64,000 nucleotides of DNA from Verrucomicrobiota bacterium (GTDB lineage Bacteria; Verrucomicrobiota; Verrucomicrobiia; Opitutales; Opitutaceae): contig JAEYUW010000036.1 in assembly GCA_023432225.1 (NCBI GenBank), forward strand, positions 62,001-126,000. Direction: 5' to 3'. Below are positions 42,926-51,281 of the stretch, in pieces. Numbering within the stretch: position 1 is the first letter of the stretch; every line of letters begins with the position of its first letter. The notes beneath the pieces were generated by a model. The model was not told the DNA's origin and searched no databases. It saw nothing but the letters and a program-made list of their open reading frames with translations. The position numbers and the translations under genes are program-made.

Positions 42926-44115
42926 TCCGGCCCGAACGCTTGAATGCCCGTCTGGGCGCGGCCGAGGATGAGCGCGTGGATGTCGTGCGTGCCTTCGTAG
43001 GTGTTCACCGATTCCAGATTCATCACGTGGCGGATGACGTGGTATTCGTCCACGATGCCGTTGCCGCCGTGCATGTCGCGGGCGAGGCGGGCGATCTCGA
43101 GCGCTTTGCCGCAGGAGTTGCGCTTGATGAGTGAAACCATCTCGGGCGTGGCGCGGCCTTCGTCCATCAGGCGGCCGACGCGCAGCGCGGCTTGCAGGCC
43201 GAGCGCGATTTCCGTCTGCATGTTCGCGAGCTTGAGCTGAATCAGCTGATTCGCTGCGAGCGGGCGGCCGAATTGCTTGCGGTCGAGCGTGTATTGCCGC
43301 GCGGCGTGCCAGCAGAACTCCGCGGCGCCAAGCGCGCCCCACGCGATGCCGTAGCGCGCCTTCGTGAGACAGCCGAGCGGACCTTTCAGCCCCTTCACGT
43401 TCGGGAGGAGATTCGCTTCGGGGACGGACACGTCCTCCATCACGATCATGCCGGTGGGCGAGGCGCGGAGGGAGAATTTTCCCTCGATCTTCGGCGCGGA
43501 AAGTCCGGCCATGCCCTTTTCGAGAATGAAGCCGCGGATCTCGCCGTCGTCATCCTTCGCCCAGACGACGAACACATCCGCGATCGGCGAGTTGGTGATC
43601 CAGGTCTTCGTGCCGCTGAGCTTGAAACCGCCATCGGCCCGTCGCGCGCGCGTGCTCATGCTCGCAGGATCGGAGCCGGAGCCGGGCTCCGTGAGACCGA
43701 AGCAGCCGACGAGTTCGCCTTTCGCGAGGCGCGGGAGAAATTTCTGCCGCTGTTCCTCGCTGCCGTAGGCGTGGAGGGGGAACATCACGAGCGACGACTG
43801 CACACTCATCACGGAGCGATAGCCGGAGTCGACACGCTCCACCTCGCGCGCGATGAGGCCGTAGGCAACATAACTGACGCCGGCGCAGTCGTAGCCCTGG
43901 ATCGTCGCACCGAGCAGGCCGAGTTCGCCGAAGCCATTAATGATGCGGCGATCGAATTTCTCGTGACGGTTCGCCTCGAGGATGCCGGGCATCAGTTGCC
44001 CTTGGCAGTAGTCGCGCGCGGAGTCGCGCACCATGCGCTCTTCCTCGGTGAGTTGGTCCTCGAGCAGGAACGGATCTTCCCAACGGAACGACGGCTTCTT
44101 GGCGGGGGTAGTCAT
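42922..44115 (-). CDS. gcdH: glutaryl-CoA dehydrogenase
   Basis: 397 residues, the usual length. Family marks include F-G-L-T-E-P-G-S-G-S-D-P, W-I-T-N-S-P-I-A-D-V-F, R-D-M-H-G-G-N-G-I-V-D-E-Y and the catalytic Glu in V-N-T-Y-E-G-T-H-D-I. The final A-Q-T-G-I-Q-A-F is typical. It converts glutaryl-CoA to crotonyl-CoA in lysine and related catabolism, passing electrons to ETF. Its stop codon is the TAG inside a REP cap. An operator copy lies 100-120 bases upstream. Confidence 0.93.
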   Translation of the reverse strand: MTTPAKKPSFRWEDPFLLEDQLTEEERMVRDSARDYCQGQLMPGILEANRHEKFDRRIINGFGELGLLGATIQGYDCAGVSYVAYGLIAREVERVDSGYRSVMSVQSSLVMFPLHAYGSEEQRQKFLPRLAKGELVGCFGLTEPGSGSDPASMSTRARRADGGFKLSGTKTWITNSPIADVFVVWAKDDDGEIRGFILEKGMAGLSAPKIEGKFSLRASPTGMIVMEDVSVPEANLLPNVKGLKGPLGCLTKARYGIAWGALGAAEFCWHAARQYTLDRKQFGRPLAANQLIQLKLANMQTEIALGLQAALRVGRLMDEGRATPEMVSLIKRNSCGKALEIARLARDMHGGNGIVDEYHVIRHVMNLESVNTYEGTHDIHALILGRAQTGIQAFGPE

Positions 44116-44214
44116 GGGGAGGGCGCCACGTTATGACGCGGCGCGGCGCGCGCAATGCAACTTCCGCGAACTGGGCGATAGGCGGTGAGTCTGTCCGGAG
44201 GGCCGTTGGCGACA

Positions 44215-44235
44215 ATTTGCCGTATTACGGCAAAT
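44215..44235. promoter_or_regulatory. palindromic operator, copy 2
   Basis: A perfect dyad of two 10-base arms around one central T (centre 44225). Core TTTGCCGTATTACGGCAAA. It lies about 110 bases before the gcdH start and just after the end of the mutT gene, so gcdH is the likely target. Confidence 0.8.
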
Positions 44236-44269
44236 CGCACGGGCCAGACAGAGGCGAGAGACGAGGAGA

Positions 44270-44713
44270 CTAGCGCGATGCGCGGTAGGCGTCGATCACC
44301 GGGTAGTCCGCGGCGGCGAGGTCGTAGGTCACGAGTTCGTCGAGCTTCGCCCAAGCGATCGCAACGTGCTCGTGCGGATGCGGCGCTGGCGACTCCGGGG
44401 CGAGCGCACAAATGAAAGGGATCATCTCGATCACAACACGTCCGTAGTCGTGGGTGAACGGCGGTAGCGCGCGCCTGATCGTGACCGTGCAGCCGAGTTC
44501 CTCGCGGATTTCGCGGACGATCGCGGCGGCGGGATCTTCGCCCGGCTCCACCTTGCCGCCGGCGAATTCCCATTTCAGCGGGAGCAATTTATTCGGCGGG
44601 CGCTGGGCGAGCAGGATGAGGCCATCGCGTTCGATGACGGCGCAGACGACGGGGACGGGTGCGGATTGATTGCCCACGGAACACACGGAAGACACGGACA
44701 TTGAGGAGGGCAA
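44270..44713 (-). CDS. mutT: MutT-type Nudix hydrolase
   Basis: Up to 147 residues. The Nudix box GGKVEPGEDPAAAIVREIRE continues E-L-G. The W-E-F-A-G-G-K context and the short N-terminal strand P-V-P-V-V-C-A-V-I fit 8-oxo-dGTP diphosphatases. The first 15 codons come from a repeat (44674-44698), so translation may really begin at an internal GTG or ATG; the exact start is unsure. Confidence 0.88.
   Translation of the reverse strand: MPSSMSVSSVCSVGNQSAPVPVVCAVIERDGLILLAQRPPNKLLPLKWEFAGGKVEPGEDPAAAIVREIREELGCTVTIRRALPPFTHDYGRVVIEMIPFICALAPESPAPHPHEHVAIAWAKLDELVTYDLAAADYPVIDAYRASR
44674..44698. repeat. CCACGGAACACACGGAAGACACGGA repeat unit
   Basis: Short A/C/G-rich tandem of the type CACGGAACACACGG. 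It is related in design to the CCACGAAACACAC arms of the inverted repeat at 60939-61056. Here it encodes the first residues of the mutT frame. Confidence 0.45.
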
Positions 44714-44784
44714 TCCGGCGTTGGCGCGACGAAACGTGCGCCGACGTGCAACTTTTCGCGGTCACGCCGTGTTGTTGAACCACC

Positions 44785-45087
44785 ATGAATACTTTCCTCA
44801 AAGTCCTGCTCGCGGCGGTCCTCCTCATCGTCGCCATCAAGATCAGCCCGGTCCTCTTCGTCGCCGCGCTCGCCGGCCTGATCGCCGCGGTCGTGCTGGG
44901 CGCCGTCGGGCTCTCGCTCCTCGCGGCGCTGGTCGCGGTGGTCATCGCCTTCGCGGTCGCGCTATCGCCGATCTGGATTCCGGTGCTCTGCGTGATCGGC
45001 TTGGTGAAGCTCTTCAACCGCGGCGACAAGACCCCCGCGCCGGCCGCGCCGAACGCGGGCAGCGTTCCTCCGCCGATCTCGGCCTGA
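44785..45087 (+). CDS. small hydrophobic membrane protein, unknown function
   Basis: 100 residues with three closely packed hydrophobic helices (about 4-20, 22-45 and 46-72) and a Pro/Ala-rich tail (N-R-G-D-K-T-P-A-P-A-A-P). No family recognised. An intrinsic terminator follows, so it is transcribed alone, divergent from mutT. Confidence 0.75.
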   Translation: MNTFLKVLLAAVLLIVAIKISPVLFVAALAGLIAAVVLGAVGLSLLAALVAVVIAFAVALSPIWIPVLCVIGLVKLFNRGDKTPAPAAPNAGSVPPPISA

Positions 45088-45118
45088 TTTTCTGCAAGCA
45101 ACAGGGGTATAAGCAACG

Positions 45119-45151
45119 GGCGGCGGTCCTCACGGACCGCCGCCTCTTTTT
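45119..45151 (+). terminator. intrinsic terminator
   Basis: An 11-bp perfect stem, GGCGGCGGTCC / GGACCGCCGCC, with a TCAC loop, followed by T-C and five T residues. Confidence 0.9.
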
Positions 45152-45162
45152 GGGGGACGTGG

Positions 45163-45226
45163 GTAGGGCGGGAGTCTCTTCGCCGCCGAAAACCCACGAC
45201 GCGGAACGGAGTCCGCGCCCCGCCCG
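45163..45226. repeat. REP-like pair (GGCGGGAGTCTC / GCGGAACGGAGTCCGC type)
   Basis: GTAGGGCGGGAGTCTCTTCG followed by GCGGAACGGAGTCCGCGCCC. Two further copies lie at 48215 and 57314 (the latter inverted). Confidence 0.7.
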
Positions 45227-45327
45227 GCAACGCGAACTGCAACGAGACGTCGCCGGAGATCCGGCATCGACGAAGCAGCAACGTCCACCTGCTTGCTTTG
45301 GCCCCCGTGCGCTGCCTCACTCCGCGC

Positions 45328-46032
45328 GTGTCGAAATCGAAACCCAGCTCCGCGTCGCCCGTCTCGCGCATTAGCTTCGTTGGCCGGAGCGGCGGTGCGG
45401 TGAAAAATCTCGGCGGCTTCCGCAAGCAGCACCACACGCTGCCCGATGCGGTGAACGCGGCCACGTCGGCGTTTCTCGCGAAACTGTGCGCGGGCGAGCT
45501 GGCGGAGGAAGGTGAAGCGATGTTTCAGCGCGTGCGCACGGCGTTCGGCTACAAACGCGCGGAGCTATCGCTCGATGTCGCGACGCCGCACGCGGTGCTC
45601 ACGGCGAAGGATTTTGCTTTCGAGATCGATTACGCGCTGTCCGAGAGTGAGCCGACGGAGTTCGTCGTCGCGCGCACGTTGCACAGCCTCGCTTCGCCCG
45701 ACGTGTTGGAGCGTCCCGCGTTGGACGAAATTTTTGCGGCGGCGTTTGGCGCGATCGTGTTCGGCCTCGGCAAGGGCGTGCGCGTGGACGCCGTGATCGA
45801 TGCGGTGGAAGAGCTCCCGCCGGGTGCGCCGTTGCAGGTGAATTACCCGTCGAATTGCGCGCATTGCGTGCTGTCGGTCGACGGTGTGGCGGCGGAAGTG
45901 ATGTGCGACGGCTCCACTCTGGAAATGCGTTTTCCGCGCAACGGCTCGCCGCGCGAACTCGCGCGGGAGTTTCTGGCGGTGCGCGCGGCGTTTGCGCTGA
46001 CGAAGAATCGCGTGCTGGCGGGCTTGATTTGA
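45328..46032 (+). CDS. conserved-looking protein of unknown function
   Basis: About 234 residues if the GTG at 45328 is used; a TTG at 45298 is another option. The sequence is globular, with alternating helix and strand character, no signal peptide and no recognised motif. Late segments C-A-H-C-V-L-S-V-D-G and L-E-M-R-F-P-R-N-G look structured. Codon usage is like its neighbours, so it is probably real. Confidence 0.65.
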   Translation: MSKSKPSSASPVSRISFVGRSGGAVKNLGGFRKQHHTLPDAVNAATSAFLAKLCAGELAEEGEAMFQRVRTAFGYKRAELSLDVATPHAVLTAKDFAFEIDYALSESEPTEFVVARTLHSLASPDVLERPALDEIFAAAFGAIVFGLGKGVRVDAVIDAVEELPPGAPLQVNYPSNCAHCVLSVDGVAAEVMCDGSTLEMRFPRNGSPRELAREFLAVRAAFALTKNRVLAGLI

Positions 46033-46161
46033 GCAGTTGCCCTGGTTGCAAGCGGGGCGCGTCCGTCTGCCGTGGGGATTGACGCGTTCATCGCAGGGAT
46101 TCGCCCGCTGGTCAGAGCGACATTGCCGCCCATCCCGGTAGTCCTACGCTCACGGCTTCAC

Positions 46162-48195
46162 ATGAACCAACCCCGTCTCACTTGGGCCGCGCTCGGCGCG
46201 GCGTTGCTCCTGCCGCTGGCCGCGACGGCCGCCGTCGTGCAGGCCACCGACCTGAAATTCTCCGTCGAGCACATGGATCGCTCCGTGGCGCCCGGCGTCG
46301 ACTTCGCCAAATACGCCAACGGCGGCTGGGCCGCCCGCACCGAGATCCCCGCCGACAAGGCGCGTTGGGGCTCGGGCGACATGCTCGGCGAAAACAACTG
46401 GGCGCGCATCCGCACCATCCTCGAAGACGCGGCCGCGCATCCGGGCGCTCCGGGCAGTTCTGCGCAGAAAGTCGGCGATTTCTATGCCTCGGCGATGAAC
46501 ACCGCGGCGATCGACGCAGCCGGCCTCCAGCCGCTGCAGCCCACGTTGGACCAGATCAACGGCGCCAAGACGGTCAATGATCTCGTCGCGATCGTCGCGG
46601 ACGCGCATCTGCACGTCGGCGGACCTCTCTTCGGCACGTTCATCTACGCCGACCTGAAGGACAACTCGAAGATCCGTTTCTACCTCGCGCAGGGCGGGCT
46701 CAGCCTGCCGACGCGCGATTACTACTTCGACGATAAGTATGCGAAGTTCCGCGACGCGTTCGTCCTGCACGTGGCGAAGATGTTCGAACTCGCCGGCGCC
46801 ACGCCGGAGGCCGCGAAGGCCGACGCCGACACCGTGTTCGCGCTCGAAAAGGCGCTCGCCGAAGTCTCGAAGGCGCCGACGGAGCTGCGCAATCCGCTCG
46901 ATAACTACAACAAGATGACGCGCGCCGAGGCCGCCGCGGCGATGCCGGGCTTCCCGCTCGAGCACTACCTGAAGCAGGCGATGATTCCCGACAGCGAACA
47001 GGAGATCATCGTGATGCAGCCGAAGTTCTTCGCCGCGCTCGGCACGATGCTCGAGCCGCGCCTCGCCGAGTGGAAGACTTACCTGCGTTACCACGCGATC
47101 CGCGACTCAGCCAACTTCCTCGCCGCGCCGTTTGAGGAGGAAAATTTCCGCTTCTTCAGCAAGGAGCTGAACGGCACGCCGCAACCGGAGCCGCGCTGGC
47201 AGCGCGTCGCGCGTCGCATGGACGGACTCGTCGGCTACGCCGTCTCCGAACTCTACATCGCGAAATATTTCCCGCCCGCCGTGAAGGCCCGCCTCGACGC
47301 GATGGTCAACCTGATGAAGGAAGTGCTGCACGACCGCATCCAGGGCCTCGAGTGGATGACCCCGGAGACGAAGACCAAAGCGATCGAAAAACTCGCCAAC
47401 TACCGCGTGCTCGTCGGCGCGCCGCCGAAGTGGCGCGATTACTCCGCGCTCGAGATCAAGCGCGACAGCTTCTACGCGAACGTCAGCGCGGCGTCGTTCT
47501 TCGAGACGAAGCGCCAGCTCGCGAAATTCGGCCAGCCGTTCGACCGCGACGAGTTCCTCGCCTCGCCGCACCAGGTCAATGCCTACAACCAGCCGTCGGC
47601 GAACCAGCTCGTGTTCCTCGCCGGCATTTTGCAGCCGCCGTATTTCGACGCCGAGATGGATGACGCGGTGAATTTCGGTGCGATCTGCGCCGTCATCGGC
47701 CACGAGATCACGCACGGTTTCGACGACCAGGGCCGCCTCTACGCCGGCAACGGCAACCTCAGCGACTGGTGGACCGCGAAGGACGCGGAGGAATTCAAGG
47801 CCCGCGCGCAAAAGCTCGTCGACCAATACAACGCCTACGAGCCGCTTCCCGGTTTGAAGGTCAACGGCCAGCTCACGCTCGGTGAAAACATCGCCGACCT
47901 CGGCGGTGTCTCGATCGCCTACGAAGCGCTGCAACGCTCGCTGCAAGGCAAGGAGCGCAAGCTCATCGACGGCTTCACGCCCGAGCAGCGCTTCTTCCTC
48001 GCGTGGGCGCAGGTCTGGAAAACGAAGACGCGCGACGAGCGCATGAAGTTCTACCTGCAAGCCGACGTGCACTCGCCTGGCGAGATCCGCGCCTCCGCGC
48101 CGCTGCGCAACTTCCAGCCGTTCTACGACGCCTTCGGCATCAAGGAAGGCGATCCGATGTGGCTCGCGCCCGACCAGCGCGCGAAGATCTGGTAA
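46162..48195 (+). CDS. pepO: M13-family zinc metallopeptidase (neprilysin/PepO-like)
   Basis: 677 residues from the ATG at 46162, with a signal peptide (MNQPRLTWAALGAALLLPLA). The zinc motif is V-I-G-H-E-I-T-H-G-F-D-D, the third ligand Glu lies in GENIADLGGVSIAYEAL, and N-A-Y-N-Q-P-S-A-N is the substrate-binding motif. The C-terminal X-W signature (K-I-W) is present. A periplasmic oligopeptidase. No partner gene; a REP-like element follows the stop. Confidence 0.95.
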   Translation: MNQPRLTWAALGAALLLPLAATAAVVQATDLKFSVEHMDRSVAPGVDFAKYANGGWAARTEIPADKARWGSGDMLGENNWARIRTILEDAAAHPGAPGSSAQKVGDFYASAMNTAAIDAAGLQPLQPTLDQINGAKTVNDLVAIVADAHLHVGGPLFGTFIYADLKDNSKIRFYLAQGGLSLPTRDYYFDDKYAKFRDAFVLHVAKMFELAGATPEAAKADADTVFALEKALAEVSKAPTELRNPLDNYNKMTRAEAAAAMPGFPLEHYLKQAMIPDSEQEIIVMQPKFFAALGTMLEPRLAEWKTYLRYHAIRDSANFLAAPFEEENFRFFSKELNGTPQPEPRWQRVARRMDGLVGYAVSELYIAKYFPPAVKARLDAMVNLMKEVLHDRIQGLEWMTPETKTKAIEKLANYRVLVGAPPKWRDYSALEIKRDSFYANVSAASFFETKRQLAKFGQPFDRDEFLASPHQVNAYNQPSANQLVFLAGILQPPYFDAEMDDAVNFGAICAVIGHEITHGFDDQGRLYAGNGNLSDWWTAKDAEEFKARAQKLVDQYNAYEPLPGLKVNGQLTLGENIADLGGVSIAYEALQRSLQGKERKLIDGFTPEQRFFLAWAQVWKTKTRDERMKFYLQADVHSPGEIRASAPLRNFQPFYDAFGIKEGDPMWLAPDQRAKIW

Positions 48196-48214
48196 CGCCG
48201 CCGGCACTCAGACA

Positions 48215-48268
48215 GTCGGGCGGCGAGTCCCTTTGCCGCCGCGGCGCGGAACGGAGTCCGCGCCCACC
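48215..48268. repeat. REP-like pair (GCGGAACGGAGTCCGC type)
   Basis: GTCGGGCGGCGAGTCCCTTT then GGCGCGGAACGGAGTCCGCG. Matches 45163 in order; the left cap reads GTCG instead of GTAG. Confidence 0.65.
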
Positions 48269-48406
48269 ATCCCAGCCTTCCGCCCGCGATGCGAATCGCG
48301 GGCGTTTTCTTTTTCGGCCGTCGCGTCGGGCGTTTGGGTTCGTGCCGGCGGGAGTCTTCTAAATCCCCGGGTTGCTTCGCCGCGGCGGTGTGATGAACTG
48401 CGCCAC

Positions 48407-48823
48407 GTGAAACCCCGTTACGCCCTTTCATTCATCGTTGGGCTGCTGGCTGCGACCGTGGTGGCGCAGGCCGGCTCTCCCGAACTCGCGGCGTTGATCC
48501 GCGAACGCGATGCCACGCTGGTGCGCCTCGTGACATACGCTGAGGAGCTACACCGCATGGGCGTCCGTGACGACAACGCGCTGTTCGCGGCGCGGCTGGC
48601 GTTGGCAACGTTCCGGCGAGACGTGGCCCCGACTCCCGCGGAGAAAATCGCGCAGCAGAAATTGATCTTGGGCTGGCAGGAAGAGCGACTCGCCAGCGTG
48701 AAGGCACGCAAAGCCAGCGGGACTCTCTCGGAGGAAGATCTGCTCCGCGCGACCGACGAACTGCTGGCGGCGAAGCAAGTGTTGCTCGAATTGAGCGAAC
48801 CGAAAGAAAGCCCGGCGCGTTGA
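48407..48823 (+). CDS. small exported helical protein, unknown function
   Basis: 138 residues from a GTG at 48407, which places a signal peptide (KPRYALSFIVGLLAATVVAQ) at the start; the frame upstream is REP-derived. The mature part is helical, rich in Arg, Glu, Ala and Leu, with heptad-like stretches. No motif recognised. Confidence 0.65.
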   Translation: MKPRYALSFIVGLLAATVVAQAGSPELAALIRERDATLVRLVTYAEELHRMGVRDDNALFAARLALATFRRDVAPTPAEKIAQQKLILGWQEERLASVKARKASGTLSEEDLLRATDELLAAKQVLLELSEPKESPAR

Positions 48824-48992
48824 GGTGGGCTTCGCTCCCGGGCGTGCGGGATGGCACCGAGGAGCTGCCGCGACGAACATGGCATTTTCCGCGACGAAGG
48901 CGAGTCCGCCCTAGGTCCAAATCCCTATGGCCCGCTTAGCGCTTGCGGCAGCGCGGAGCGCGCGTCGTCATGACGCTCCTTTTTCTTCCGAA

Positions 48993-49970
48993 ATGAGTCT
49001 CACGGTTTGGGCCAACCACGAGCTCCGTCCCGGTGCACGTGAACTATTTTACGACAGCCTGTCGCGTCTTGGCTGTCGCGTCATTCAATCCGCGAAATCT
49101 TCGCGCTCTGTCCTCACTCCGGGCGAACCGGATTCGACGCTGGCGGAGGCGGACATCGCTTATGGACAGCCGGACCCCGACGAGGTGATGCGCTGTCCGA
49201 AGCTGCGCTGGATCGCGCTCTCGACGGCGGGCTACACGCGCTACGATCGCGACGATTTTCGCGCTGCGATGCGGACGCGCGGCACGATCGTGACGAACGC
49301 GTCGGGCGTCTTCGCCGATCCGTGCGCGGAGCATGCGTTCGCGATGATGATGGCGTTCACGCGCGAGTTGCCTCGCTACATCCTCAACAAACTCGGCACG
49401 CGCGAGTGGAACTACACCGAGGGCCGCTACTCGATCGAAACGCTGCAGGGCAAAACGGTCGTCATCCTCGGCTACGGCGCGATTGGCCAGCGATTGCGCG
49501 ACTTGCTGACGCCGTTTCGCTGTCGGGTAATCGGTGTCCGGCGGGCGCCGCGCGGCGATGAAGGCATCGAGATGGTGCGCGATGCGGAGGTCGCCACAGT
49601 GTTGCCGCTCGCGGATCACGTGGTGAACTGCCTGCCTGACGCGGCGAGCACGCGGCGGTTTTGCGACGCGGTGTTCTTCGCGCAAATCCGGCGGGGGGCG
49701 TATTTCTACAACATCGGGCGCGGCTCGACGGTCGATCAGGACGCCTTGCTCGGCGCGTTGCGCAGCGGTCAGCTGCGCGGGGCCTTTCTCGACGCGCTCG
49801 ATCCCGAGCCGCTGCCGCCGGAACATCCGTTGTGGGCGGCGCCGAATTGCCACATCACGCCGCACCTCGCCGGTGGGCACCGTGAGCAGGACGAGAGCCT
49901 CGTGCGCCATTTCACGGGCAATCTGCAGCGCTTCATCAGCGGACTGCCGTTGCTCGATCGCATCGTCTGA
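48993..49970 (+). CDS. D-2-hydroxyacid dehydrogenase (NAD-dependent)
   Basis: 325 residues from the ATG at 48993; the longer frame adds a basic leader. NAD motif VILGYGAIGQRL, catalytic Arg in N-C-L-P and G-R-G-S region, Glu in D-P-E-P-L-P-P-E-H-P-L-W and His in CHITPHLAGGH. It resembles glyoxylate/hydroxypyruvate reductase-type enzymes. Substrate unknown. A LysR regulator gene follows on the same strand. Confidence 0.88.
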   Translation: MSLTVWANHELRPGARELFYDSLSRLGCRVIQSAKSSRSVLTPGEPDSTLAEADIAYGQPDPDEVMRCPKLRWIALSTAGYTRYDRDDFRAAMRTRGTIVTNASGVFADPCAEHAFAMMMAFTRELPRYILNKLGTREWNYTEGRYSIETLQGKTVVILGYGAIGQRLRDLLTPFRCRVIGVRRAPRGDEGIEMVRDAEVATVLPLADHVVNCLPDAASTRRFCDAVFFAQIRRGAYFYNIGRGSTVDQDALLGALRSGQLRGAFLDALDPEPLPPEHPLWAAPNCHITPHLAGGHREQDESLVRHFTGNLQRFISGLPLLDRIV

Positions 49971-50130
49971 GGCGAGGTGGCCGATCGGCTAGGTTGGCTG
50001 CGCCTCTCTGGAATGAAACCGCCCCCGCGGTTTCGCGCGCGACGCACGATTTCCTTGTCAACGGGGCGGAACGGGACTTCTTGGCCGGCTCGCTCCGCTG
50101 CTACCCCCTGCTCGCCCGGCGCGATTCGGC

Positions 50131-51036
50131 ATGGAATTGCGACACCTCAAAACTTTTCTCGTGGCGGCCGAGACGCTCAACATCTCCGCGGCGGCGCGCC
50201 GGCTCCACGTCACGCAGCCGGCGCTCAGCCGGCAAATCCGCGAGCTCGAGCATGCGGTCGGGCACGCGCTCTTTGTCCGCCATCCGGGTGGATTGCGCCT
50301 CACCGCGGCCGGGGCGGCGCTGAAGGAGCGCGGCGTCAAGGCGCTCGAGGCCGTCGAAGATGCCGTGCGCGCTGCGCAGGGCGATGCGGCGAAGGGGGCC
50401 GCGGCGCTGCGTGTCGGTTACTATGCGACCATCGACACGTGGGCAAAAATCCTCGCGCCCGCGCTGGACAAGTTCAGCCGGCTCTGCCCCGAGGCGACAT
50501 TCTCCGTGCAGGAGATGAGTTGCGCGCAGCTGGTGGTGGAGCTGCGTGAGGGCCGGCTCGATGCCGCCGTGCTCGGCCCCGGTGAGTATCCGCACATCCC
50601 GGGTGTGAAGCTTGAGATCGCGTGTCAGTTTCCCGCGGCGGTGCTCGTGCCGATCAATCATCGCCTCGCCAAGAAGCGCGCGATCGCGCTCGAGGAATTG
50701 CGCGACGAGGAAATCATCGGGCTGTCGCCGGAGAACTCTCCGGGACGCGACGCCGCATTCATCGCGGCGTGCCGCGCGGCGGGGTTCACGCCGCGGATTT
50801 CCTACATCGGCAATACGATTCCGGAAGCGATCACCGCGGGCATCCAACGACAAGGCGTCGGCATCGCCGGCAACTTCGCGATGAAAGCGCCGTATCCCGG
50901 CGTTGTGTTCGTGAAGCTGAAACCGCCGGGCGTGATGCTGAATCTCTACGTGGCGTATGCGGAGAGCTCCGCGACGGCGCGGCGGCTGGGCGAACTGGTT
51001 TGCGCGGAGGCGCAGCGCGTCGTGGCCGACGCCTGA
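50131..51036 (+). CDS. LysR-family transcriptional regulator
   Basis: 301 residues. The N-terminal winged helix reads MELRHLKTFLVAAETLNISA, then A-R-R-L-H-V-T-Q-P-A-L-S-R-Q-I. The effector domain (about 90-295) has the usual two lobes. It lies 160 bases after the D-2-hydroxyacid dehydrogenase gene on the same strand; regulation of that gene is possible but not shown. Confidence 0.92.
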   Translation: MELRHLKTFLVAAETLNISAAARRLHVTQPALSRQIRELEHAVGHALFVRHPGGLRLTAAGAALKERGVKALEAVEDAVRAAQGDAAKGAAALRVGYYATIDTWAKILAPALDKFSRLCPEATFSVQEMSCAQLVVELREGRLDAAVLGPGEYPHIPGVKLEIACQFPAAVLVPINHRLAKKRAIALEELRDEEIIGLSPENSPGRDAAFIAACRAAGFTPRISYIGNTIPEAITAGIQRQGVGIAGNFAMKAPYPGVVFVKLKPPGVMLNLYVAYAESSATARRLGELVCAEAQRVVADA

Positions 51037-51281
51037 GGCCGCGCGGCAGGGCAGGGTGCTCATCGGATCGTGCGCGCGATCGATGTTCGCCCGCGTGCGC
51101 CTCGCTGCGGACGGGGATGCCGAAACGACATGCCCCCTCAAAGAACACGGCATTAGCCGCGCGCGCGGTCAGCCGGTATTCTGCGGCGATGAGCCTGTCC
51201 GCTCCACGCCGCTGTCTCGTCTGCGCCCTGTCGGGTCGCGGCGTCCTGTGGCGTGCCGTCTTTATCCAACCCACACGACCG

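Noticed and set aside
50622..51281. upstream 220-codon extension of the Ig-repeat protein
   Set aside because: Overlaps the LysR gene out of frame and is Arg/His-rich; the signal peptide begins at 51282.
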